Shown here: positions 47,685 through 56,930 of the stretch, piece by piece
Position numbering within the stretch: the stretch's first letter is position 1
Layout: each line of letters opens with the position of its first letter
DNA from: Scleroderma bovista
Lineage: Eukaryota > Basidiomycota > Agaricomycetes > Boletales > Sclerodermataceae
Assembly: GCA_037178675.1 (NCBI GenBank)
Contig: JAYMGJ010000172.1
Span: 62,001-126,000 of the forward strand
DNA length: 64,000 nt
Reading direction: 5' to 3'
Position numbers and translations under genes: made by a program
The notes under the pieces: generated by a model
The model's input: the letters and a program-made list of their open reading frames with translations, nothing else
Databases searched by the model: none
Told to the model about the DNA's origin: nothing

Positions 47685-48793
47685 ATGGCTTCGGCACTTG
47701 TGACAACCGACCTTCCCGACCTCACACTGATATCGAGGGGAAAAGTCCGTGACATTTACAGGACCTCCTCGGAAGACCGCCTTCTGTTTGTCGCGACGGA
47801 TAGGATATCGGTATTCGATGTCATCCTCACGGAGGTCGGTGATCTTTGTGATCTTGTCGTTACGGTTCGGTGTTCACTTCGAACCACAGGGTATCCCCGA
47901 CAAGGGGAAGGTCTTGACGAGAATCTCGCTGTTTTGGTTTGAAAAGCTAAAGCACATTGTTCCCAATCATCTTGTGACGGCGGACATAGATCAGATGCCC
48001 GAGGAAATAAGAAAATATGGCGATCAACTGGAGGGTCGTTCTATGCTCGTGACAAGAGCCAAAGTCATTCCCATCGAGTTCATTGTACGAGGATATCTCA
48101 CAGGTGAGCGAGATGTCACGATTCACTATTTCCTGATCTCACAGGTCCTTGTCATCGCCAGGTTCAGCATGGGTAGAATACAAGAAACATGGTACTATGC
48201 ACGGGTTACCTCTTCCCAAGAACATGTTAGAGTCTCAGAGGCTGCCTGAGCCACTGGTGACGCCTGCAACGAAGGCGGAACAAGGAGAGCACGACGAGAA
48301 CATTTCTCCAAAGAAGGGTACGCACTGCAACCCTTGTTTTCAATGCTACAATTAATTTATGTTATTTAGCCAAAGAAATCATCGGCGCGGAGCTGTACCG
48401 CGTGTTGTAGCAATCGCTCTCAAACTGTACACGACTGCGGGCGAATATGCAATTTCACGCGGACTCATTCTTGCCGATACCAAGTTTGAATTTGGTCTGA
48501 TCTCTCCTTCCAATCCTTTAGAAGAGGAAGTTATCCTCGTTGACGAAGTTCTCACTCCGGATTCGTCGCGTTACTGGCCCCTCGATAATTACGAGCCAGG
48601 GAAATCTCAACCAAGTTTCGATAAGCAGTATGTGCGGGACTGGTTGGTCTCCCAGGGGTATCGGAAAGGTTTGGAGAAGGGACCGGAGGGTACCGACAAG
48701 GGCTGGGATATTGACGCAGATGTCATCGAAGGCACTCAAAGCAGATACTTGGATGCCGAACATATGCTCAAAAGAGAAGAGCCCGTGGGCTGA
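47685..48793 (+). CDS. ADE1: SAICAR synthetase, with apparent frameshift
   Basis: Ade1 joins CAIR and aspartate with ATP to make SAICAR in purine synthesis, in the cytosol. Exon 1 has [20 protein letters not shown] and [17 protein letters not shown] (the substrate-binding SGKVR and DRISAFD blocks). Exon 2 continues [20 protein letters not shown] and [13 protein letters not shown]. Exon 3 has [18 protein letters not shown], and exon 4 starts [12 protein letters not shown]. At 48401-48410 this frame stops, while the conserved continuation ([45 protein letters not shown]) runs in another frame. Spacing against the family fits loss of one base, and no usable intron explains it. The end, [15 protein letters not shown] and RYLDAEHML, is normal. 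The break is either a sequencing error or a null allele. Confidence 0.85.
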
Positions 48794-49342
48794 TGGTATG
48801 GGGCACAGGAGTCAATGTTTGGCGTGCACTGGTATACGGTACTGTTCGCAATTTCAAAATCCTTTCTCACTTGAGGAGTTCGACTGTAGAAGGTCTGGAA
48901 GGAATTGCAGCTTACGTCAGTACCTCACCAGCCCGTGCGGTGTTCTTTCGTGCACGTGCCACATGCCTCCCTGTTTTTTTTTCCCCTGGCGATGGACCCG
49001 CATCTAGCTGGTTCCTTCTTGTCTTTGTGGGGGCAGCCCTGGTGGGTGCATTAGCAGCTTGTGGGGATCAGTGAGGGGGATCAGCGTGTGGGCTGGCACC
49101 TGTTGATACTAGTCACCCCTAGTGAGGTCTTTCACCCATTTTATTTGGTTGATGGATCCCGTTGGTATGCTCGAAGGTAGGGTTGGAATACCACATTAAA
49201 TTTATGCATATTTTTGTCCTGCAAGTTTTCAGTTACTATGTAGGTCAGTTCCGAGAGTGTCCAAGGTACCCCGAAGCCGATTGCCCAACGAAGTGAAGCC
49301 GGAGCGGAGCGTGAATTTGCAATACTTGTCTTCGTCGTCACT
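48794..49342. other. Intergenic ADE1-CIA2
   Basis: Open frames continue past the ADE1 stop in other frames but show no domain. A T-run lies near 48975. Nothing else was seen. Confidence 0.4.
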
Positions 49343-50030
49343 ATGATCAGTGAAGTCTTCAATGCAAATCCAACGATTTATGCCAAATCCAAGCGTTCAC
49401 TGAGAAAATCTCGCTTCCAAACTGGTCAGTCACTTTGGGTGGATGTCGATGTACAGCAGGACCAGTGGAGCGACACCTCGGACGTTGAGCCGATTGACCA
49501 AGATGAGATATTTGGTGAGAACGTAAAATTACACATGTTTGAGAGGTATTCAATGAACCTTTTCACTTTGTAGATCTCATACGGTCGATCGCTGATCCAG
49601 AGCATCCCACCAGCCTCGAAGAACTTCGGGTTGTATCAGCAGAACAGATAGATATTAAGAACAATCTCATTAACGTCGAGTTCACACCAACGGTACCTCA
49701 TTGCGGCATGTCCACTCTTATTGGTATCCAAGCTTCTAATTGCTCCTATCCACCGACTGATGTCAGAGTGTTCTTAGGATTATCCATCAGAGTCAGGTTG
49801 ATGCGCTGTCTTCCCCCGAGATTCAAAGTTGATATTCATGTCAAACCAGGCTCGCATCAGAGCGAGTTAGCCGGTATGTCGACATGCATAACGGTGGTTA
49901 CACAATTAACGTCGTTCCAGTGAACAAGCAACTCAATGACAAGGAACGAGTCGCAGCCGCCTTGGAGAACCCAGCTCTTGTGGAAACACTCGAGAAATGT
50001 CTGGCTACTGCCGATTCACAAGATGCATGA
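49343..50030 (+). CDS. CIA2: CIA2 (MIP18/FAM96), cytosolic Fe-S targeting factor
   Basis: Cia2 is part of the CIA targeting complex that delivers Fe-S clusters to cytosolic and nuclear proteins. The start MISEVFNANPTIYAKSKRSL is the conserved N-terminus. An acidic stretch (WSDTSDVEPIDQDEIF) precedes the MIP18 domain, which begins DLIRSIADPEHPTSLEELRV and continues VSAEQIDIKNNLINVEFTPT, VPHCGMSTLIG (with the conserved reactive Cys in HCGM), LSIRVRLMRCLPPRFKVDIH and VNKQLNDKERVAAALENPAL. The end is LEKCLATADSQDA at 50030. Short introns join all exons in frame and the length fits the family. Confidence 0.92.
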
Positions 50031-50338
50031 GGTGGCTGCTTTGTTCTTTCAAAGTGATCCTGACGGAACGTATCGGTGTCCGTCTCTTACGTCAACCGTA
50101 TGCAGTGAGAAGAAACGTACTGTCTCTGGCGCCTGCGCATACGAGTCCGGTAGCGGTGGTTATGTGTGTATGTTATAACAGGTATGTAAGAAATTGAATT
50201 GGCTATGGCTACAAGATGTGTGTGTAATTGGGCTACAGTCTAATTAGTAGAAAATAGTAGAAGTTCTGAAAGATCAAAATGGATCAAAAAACCGATGAAC
50301 GAACAAACACCAAAGAAATGAAATATGAAGAACGAAAA
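50031..50338. other. Intergenic CIA2 - DUF7330-like gene A
   Basis: AT-rich convergent 3' flank. No gene, RNA or repeat was recognised. Confidence 0.4.
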
Positions 50339-51103
50339 TTAGTCATCCAGCAGAAAGTCCCAATTGATGTGTTTCTCGGACGTCTTCCTAGAGCAGTGGA
50401 ATATTCGCTTCAAGTTTTCCATGCGCACATTCTCCGGGGCATTGGTGTGAACGTCCCACATTCTGAATGTCACCATGCCTTCTGTGTGGACAATGACTTC
50501 GTCACCGGTCCATTTCTCATCAGTCCCTTCATTAAAGCGGACGTTCGCTATCATACGGCTGACAAATCCAGCAGAGAACGATGCCTTGCCAGAATGCCGG
50601 ACGTGTCCTCTAAAATCGGATGGTAACCATATCGTGACATTCGAAGTAGTCGCTTGAACCTCCAAGATGAATTTACAGCGAGGCACTGGCCGGCACTGGT
50701 TATTTGTTCATCAGCCACCCCGATAAAGAAATTCGGATCAGCGTACAATCTTCAGCTTAACAGGCGACGAGTCTGCACCGATGAATGTCCTTAACCGCCG
50801 ATCTATTGGCTGATGTCGGGCGCGGTAGTGTGGTATGACCAGTGACATGTCAATCACTTTGGTAGTTTCAAGGACGAAATCCCAGTCACACGACTCCTTG
50901 TAGTGAATCTTATGTGTTCCCCTCGCCTCGTGTCGCTTTGGATTGGTGTGAACTCGGCTGAGATTGGGGTAGACAGGGTGAATCTTACCAGTGCACTGAA
51001 TTTTTCAAACAAAGAGGAATAGCTCTGTTGGATGTTTGCAATCGTGGTCGTTATCATAAGAATTTAAGCATACCTCAGCGGAATGGGAGCACGAACTCGA
51101 CAT
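50339..51103 (-). CDS. DUF7330-like protein A
   Basis: The function of this fungal family is unknown. The model starts MSSSCSHSAE at 51103, splices over 80 bases to a segment ending in HYKESCDWDFVLETTKVIDM and LRTFIGADSSPVKLKI, and after a further intron gives FILEVQATTSNVTIWLPSDF. It then reads HSGKASFSAGFVSRMIANVR, VIVHTEGMVTFRMWDV and the ending SEKHINWDFLLDD. The pattern of beta-rich segments, the V-x-x-W-L-P-x-x-F-R-G signature and the DWDFLLDD end match DUF7330 as I remember it. The joint between the two main exons is not settled (phase does not fit the simplest splice pair). Gene B, 285 bases upstream on the same strand, has the same layout. Confidence 0.5.
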
Positions 51104-51388
51104 CTTGTACGAGACAAACGACGAACGGGGAGCCGAGGCAAGCGCAAAATGAACTCGAGGGGGCAGGTATTTAAACCCTCGTTAATTATGCCAAAAAAGG
51201 AAACCCTTGTATTGCAGAACAAAAGAGCCCCCAACGGCGTGCCTTGCCGTTGTTGGCCGTCCCAGGTTGTCGTGGCATTCGCATGTTATTTATTACGCAC
51301 TTTGTACATGGATTTTTCTGTGTACTAGGTCAAAACGAAAGGGGTGTTGTACCGGCTGCCAGCGCCGATGTGAAGAGTAAACGGGGAT

Positions 51389-52193
51389 CTATGCAGCTTT
51401 GAAGATCCGACGCATTCGATGGTCAATCCGAGGCCAGCCACGCTTGTTCGCATCCTCGCTGGTTGTCAAGCGCAATTCGATTTTCCCTTCGCTGTCGATG
51501 CAGACCTCGTCGTCGTTTTCCGACGCACTGGTATTGAGCCGGATGAGCCCGCACTGTATGTACTCCCGGAAAGCTCGTGAATACCACACTTTTTTCCTAC
51601 GTCGAACAAGGTCGTTGTCTTTGACGGATACCACGCCCCGAAACATCGGAGGTAACGTTACCCTTACGTCTCTTTCACGGGCAAAAATGTAGAGGCGAAA
51701 GAAGTGATTCTCCGCGCCAGGATGTCGATACTGGAGAACAAACAGGTACCCGCCTCAGCGAATCTTTTACAAATGGTGGACATAGAGCTTCGATACTAAC
51801 CACGCGGGCCTTGATTGAGCCGGAACGGCTAGAAAGGTATGCCACGGACTTAGCATAAGGTGGGTTGTCGCATGGAAACGGGGGCAGGAGGAGTAACTTG
51901 GCATCGATGCGTTGGTGGACTAAATTTGTCTGGAAGACGAACTGATCGCCAAATACAGCATCTTGCTTGCGAGGCAGAAACTGCTCAGTGACAGTGACAA
52001 CCTTGGGGTTCTAAAAATGACCTCCTTTCAGCCCACGGAAGATAGTAGCCCTCAGGCGAGACCTACTTCGTGTGGAGGTGCGTCAGACTTAGAACTTAAA
52101 TTACTAAGGAGCTGTGACAAGTGGCATCAACATGCTGATCTTGTAGGAATCGAGATTCGCTCTCACCGAAAGAGTCTGAGAGAACCTGCTCAT
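51389..52193 (-). CDS. DUF7330-like protein B, tandem paralogue of A
   Basis: The unknown function is as for gene A. A likely start is MSRFSQTLS at 52193, followed by an intron of about 155 bases to NPKVVTVTEQFLPRKQDAVF. GDQFVFQTNLVHQRIDAKLL and VAYLSSRSGSIKARV align with the DFVLETTKVIDM and SSPVKLKI segments of A. The next exon (YLFVLQYRHPGAENHFFRLY, ARERDVRVTLPPMFRGVVSV) aligns with the LPSDFRG region. It ends VCIDSEGKIELRLTTSEDAN and RIDHRMRRIFKAA, without the DWDFLLDD tail. The two genes are clearly related but far diverged. The first exon is the weakest part of the model. Confidence 0.45.
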
Positions 52194-52699
52194 GATGTTT
52201 GGGAAGTTGTTGGGTAGAGATGGGGACACCGATACATTCTCGTTAAATATCGCGTCTGCCACTCAAAGCGTCACCCACAATATACAGACAAAGCGACGGG
52301 GCTACTGTGGACAGTAGGACTGAAAGACGATTGTACTTGAAAGACATCATCGCTTGGATGTCCGGCGCGGCATTCCGAATAGAAGGACAAAGGAGAAGTA
52401 TGTTCGGTTTTGCACGTGTTCCAGAGTAGTCGGTGGAACAGATCTCCGGGAATATCCAGAAGTCAGACGAAACCCTTACAGCTGCACATTATGAACAAAG
52501 TGGTGAAACCATGCCTCTTGATCATCGTGAGTAACTTGGCCTTTCATTGACTGCTGAGCCAAAAACGCTGACGCACATGTGATGGGGGTAATGTCAATCT
52601 ACCGAGAAATTATATTAGTTATAAATAATGGCATAAAACAGATTTAGAGTTACTCGATACATGATGAACCACTATCCCGCAGGATGGGCTTCAATGGTG
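52194..52699. other. Intergenic upstream of gene B, downstream of RAD18
   Basis: This contains the promoter of gene B and the AT-rich 3' flank of RAD18 (52590-52660). No gene, RNA or repeat was recognised. Confidence 0.4.
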
Positions 52700-54232
52700 C
52701 TATAGTGGCTCCTCTTCCGAACCATTTACGACATCCTTGTCCTGCTGGCCGCGGGGAGTGCGTGGAGATGACTTAACGGGCCGGGGACCAGGGACTTTGG
52801 CTATCTTAGTCCGACGCGCCTGCTCAACAAGTCGTTTGAAGTCGTCGTGATATGCCGCCTGTGAGTTTCGCCTTCAATGAAATGCTTCAGGAAAGTACAA
52901 GAGGGCTTACTTCGTGAGCAGTGGTATCCTCTATAACACGTTTAGGTCCCATCCGTTCCTCTTCCCATCTCTTGAGTTCATTGCGCAATTCTGCCAGGCT
53001 CTTACGGTTCACTTCTGATTTGTCAAGATTTGCGTTGTTCATCATCACCCATCTGGGAGAGAATTTGTATAACCACTTGCGTGTGGCTGTGAACATACCG
53101 TCGGTGCCTAAGTACCCAGGTATTGCGGTCACCATTGGTGGGCAACCTCTGCGAGACCAGCAAGTCCTTGAGTGCTTTGTCCTTGAGTACAGTATATGAT
53201 ACCTTGGGTAACCTTTCTATTTCGTCGTCCGAATCACTGCTGGTGTTAGCCAGTAGTTGGAACAAGACAGACATCCATGATGTAGCACACTCACCTACTT
53301 GCCTTTCTTTTGCCTTTCTTTGATAAGCCTTGACCTAGGATTTTTGACCACTCATTTTTTGCACCTGCCTTCGACGACCGGGAGTTTGAGTGGGATACAG
53401 CTTTATTGTTGCAGTCTGGTCCATCCATATGACGATTGATGAGTTGGTATTCAACCATTCTGCTGCATATGGGACAGTTAACTAGAGAGTCAGCTGACGA
53501 GTCAGGGATTAGCATAATGGCATTGGGCTAGTAGGACTGACTCACCTTCTAATTCCTCTTCCCCAATGTCGGATGACGGTTCAGTGTCCCTCTTCTTTGA
53601 GGGTCGTCTGTCATTAGCTTGTATCGGTGATGAACCCAGAGTCTCGCTCGATGGCTTTGACGGCCCAATAACACATATAATTTCAGAGTCAAAATCCTCT
53701 GATTGTGCGAATCGTTTCCGCTTCGTTGCGTCAGCATGCAGGGGTGGATGTAAACGGCGTGGTGTCTGTTTTGAATCAACATGGTTATATGACTGCATAC
53801 GTTGTTGCTCTTCTCGTGACAACTGAAGGACGATTGGGCTAGGTTTCAAAGGTGAGCGAGCACACGGGAATCGGACATGGCATTTCTTACCGTGATCTCT
53901 TCCATGCTGCCACAGCCTCCTCAAGAGCAGGATTCAGTCTAAAGTGTGTCTCTGCTGTTGGTTTGCGGCAGCTAGGGCATTGTGCCTCCTTAACAACGTG
54001 TTCTCGTATGCACTACGTAGTCTTTTGTGAGTTCGCATGTCGAATCTGGGTTGGTTGAACGTACGAGCGAGCAGAAGCAATGACCACATCCAAGTGTGAC
54101 AGGTGCGTCATAGAACTCACTGCAAATAGTGCAACGGAGACTGGAATCGAGCTGGCGAAGTTCGTTAGTTGGGAAATCTGTTGGGTCCGAGATGTCAGCA
54201 GACAGCAGAGCCTGCAAATTGTTCGTCGGCAT
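52700..54232 (-). CDS. RAD18: RAD18, E3 ubiquitin ligase of post-replication repair
   Basis: Rad18 with Rad6 mono-ubiquitinates PCNA at stalled forks. The start at 54232 (MPTNNLQALLSADISDPTDF) precedes the RING: LDSSLRCTICSEFYDAPVTL, GCGHCFCS and, after an intron, the second half with C-P-x-C. Near 53480 the UBZ4 finger reads NCPICSRMVEYQLINRHMDG with the closing Cys in PDCNN. The SAP domain follows: LPKVSYTVLKDKALKDLLVS, QRLPTNGDRNTWVLRHRRWV (over an intron) and MMNNANLDKSEVNRKSLAEL. The C-terminus runs YHDDFKRLVEQARRTK to GSEEEPL. This RING-UBZ4-SAP order is diagnostic. An in-frame upstream start at 54283 is possible but less like the family. Confidence 0.9.
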
Positions 54233-54365
54233 AACTAATTGAAAATGTCGAAGGAGGGAAGTCAGACGCGCTACGTGTGACAAGCGTGACCTGGCGCGTC
54301 AGTGTCAAGTAAAGTACAAATTAGTATAGTACAGAAGAAAATACAACAAGTGTCCCCGGTAAGTG

Positions 54366-55845
54366 TCATACAAGGCCCTCAAAGTCATACTGCTCTCGTG
54401 TATCCTCCGTGCCACCAACGTTCCGGAGTAGGGGGTCGAGAGACGCCAGTTCATCCTTGATTCCGTTCCGTGCAACTGCATCCAACTCCTTTAGCAACGT
54501 AGATACGATTCTCTGTTCGTATTGTTGTAAGTAGCAGATAACGCAAGCACAAGTTCAATAAATACCTTGAACTTCGCATCAACCTTGAGGACCATATCTC
54601 CCAGCGCTGGTGTCCAGCTCGGCGGTGGACTGCCCATAGCACTTCCGTATCCGTGACTGGCAGTGTGCGCATTTGCTATCCCCCAAAGACTTCCTTCACC
54701 CTCATCCACAAGCTTTTGCGAGGAATCCTGACCAGTAAAAAGGTATGATACACCCGGATGAGGGGCAAGCAGTCCAAGTGGACCCATCATATGCTGCCCG
54801 GCGTTGGGAAACGGCGAAGGTCCAAGGATCCGAGAAATCTTATTGTACACTTCCGAAATAACATCTAGCAAAGATAGCAGTGTCTGGTGATAATCGAGAG
54901 GAAAGGGCTGGGAGGTGCAAGTCGGAACGCGCTGCTTACAAGTATAAGAGAGAACGTACTATATGTGGTGAGACAAGGTACGAGGCTTCAGTTCCTTCAG
55001 AAAAGGGAACGCTGTACTCGACAAAGCCGCCTGCAGCTTGCCGCTTTGCAACTTTGGACCGGAATAAACGCTGCATACGGCATGAGTCTCGGGCCAACGA
55101 TAGGGGAGGAACGCCGTACAATCTTAGGCTTGTCAGGCTCCTCCTTGGCTTGGTCGTATTCATTCATGGTGTTCAGCAAGCCACGAAGGTAGTCTTGCGC
55201 TTGGGGAATGTCGAGCAAATTGGAAAGCGACATAGCAAGGATAGCAAAACGGGGTGTCCTATCGCAGTTGAGCGTGTTTCAGCAAACAAGGAGAGTCCGA
55301 TCACGATCCATCTGACCGTTTCTTCATTGCAGGATTGTTGAACACCTTGTCTAGCTCATTGTGAGATATCATAATCGTGTGAAACCAGTGACTACGCCTG
55401 GGAGAACATAGAAGCAAAGATTACGGGGATACGAAAAACAATGCACGTACCCCTCGTGGACGTTACGCATGTAGGTCAAGGTAATGATCCGCTTCTGGAC
55501 CAAATCCCGAAGATAATCAACAGAAGTGCTCTGTGGAATGACGGGTGTACCATTGGCAACGAGCGTCGCAGTCGACGAAAGTGTTTCCGAGTGTACAGAC
55601 TGTCCATCCCACTCCCTGCTTTGTGACACGCCGGTCGACTGTGCCTGCGCTGCAGCAGCAAAGGCAGCCCCAGTCGCAGCGGACACGCTCCCTCCGGAGC
55701 CCAGAGAGCCTGTTGGTGTCTTGAACGACGACAGGAGATTCTGGGCAGAGCTCTTCCTCCGCATCGTTGGGCGAGGAATGTCGGACATCGGTGGGCTCCG
55801 TGACTGCGCAGCAACGCCGGTCGGGAAGGGAGAAACCACTGCCAT
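54366..55845 (-). CDS. Conserved basidiomycete protein of unknown function
   Basis: I do not recognise a characterised family. The N-terminus is Ser/Ala-rich (MAVVSPFPTGVAAQSRSPPM, then TMRRKSSAQNLLSSFKTPTG). Structured exons follow: TSVDYLRDLVQKRIITLTYM, RSHWFHTIMISHNELDKVFN, ILAMSLSNLLDIPQAQDYLR and LLNTMNEYDQAKEEPDKPKI. Over an intron come KRQAAGGFVEYSVPFSEGTE and ASYLVSPHIVRSLLYL, and then VISEVYNKISRILGPSPFPN, PLGLLAPHPGVSYLFTGQDS, SWTPALGDMVLKVDAKFK and LASLDPLLRNVGG. Exons join in frame at consensus splice sites, and the last 200 residues look folded and constrained, so the gene is real. No membrane segment or signal peptide is visible. It is divergent from NTF2, 158 bases away. Confidence 0.7.
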
Positions 55846-56003
55846 GGGTACGTCTGTGCGAGTGTCTTGGGTTTGTCGGCTTGACCTGATATGTATTCCT
55901 TATTTAGAAAGACCTTTGCGTGCTGTAAGCGACTATCGCAGACTCTCCTCTGCCCACATCTCGCCAGCGATCTTTGTCTCCTTACTTCCCCAGTGCATCA
56001 GTC

Positions 56004-56589
56004 ATGGCAGACATAAACTCTATTGCAAAGCAATTTACGGATTTCTACTACCAAACTTTTGATGCCAACCGAGCAAGTTTGGCACCACTATACGTACGTT
56101 CATTCCCATCGAGTCATGATCTACGCGATCGTTTATCATCGACTGGTGTATGACAGCGGGATACATCTATGTTGACTTGGGAGGGTACGCCGATACAGGG
56201 TGCGACTGCTATTGTTGAAAAAATTACGGTGTGTTGCCTGCATTTATGACCACAAAGCTGGTGCTTATTGCACAACAGTCCTTGCCTTTCCAAAAGGTTC
56301 AACACAAGGTCACTACGCTCGATGCGCAGCCATCTTCACCCTCTATAGCTAGTCTCATCGTCAGCGTAACTGGGCTGTTAATTGTATGTCACTATCATTA
56401 CCAACTGACCCCGTGATCTCACAGTTCGTAGGTTGATGACAGTACAAATCCCTTGCAGTTCAGCCAGGTATTCCAGCTCATCCCAGATGGCAGTAGCTAC
56501 TATGTGTAAGTCCATCAGCTCGAACATGTTACTTTGATTTGCTAACATTCCTCAGTTACAACGACATTTTCCGTCTGAACTACGGTTGA
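56004..56589 (+). CDS. NTF2: Nuclear transport factor 2
   Basis: NTF2 carries Ran-GDP into the nucleus. Five exons give about 124 residues: MADINSIAKQFTDFYYQTFD, ANRASLAPLY, RDTSMLTWEGTPIQGATAIV, EKIT, SLPFQKVQHKVTTLDAQPSS, LIVSVTGLLI, VDDSTNPLQFSQVFQLIPDG and YNDIFRLNYG. The FxFG- and Ran-binding surface residues (acidic D in VDD and QPS region) and the length match NTF2. All splice junctions (for example LAPLY to RDTS at 56094-56158) are canonical and in phase. It faces the VPS1 3' end with 341 bases between. Confidence 0.95.
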
Positions 56590-56930
56590 GTAGAGTAGAT
56601 GTAGAGAAGTTGGTGTTGTATGTATCCGGAGAATGCATTTTCAGCTGTTTCTCTACCTTATACCACTTGCGATGTATTCATCTATCACCTTGCCCATTAG
56701 CTGCTGAATGGAAGTAATGAAATGATGGCCGACTACTAGATCATTCTGGAACGTCTTCTCCATTCCCGTGACCTGCCTTGCGGAATATCCCAGATGTAAG
56801 AAAACGCAAATTGCCAGAGCTCTAGATACACCATGACAGACATACGAAGGTATTATACGAGAGTCGTTAATGGAGGTGCACATAAGTTGCCACATGACGA
56901 GCCAGCCAAAACAATCTCCTACTGCGACAT
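56590..56930. other. Intergenic NTF2-VPS1, convergent
   Basis: Shared 3' flanks. An open frame on the minus strand (56895-56653) was considered as a VPS1 extension but VPS1 ends at 56931 by a better splice. Nothing else was seen. Confidence 0.4.
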
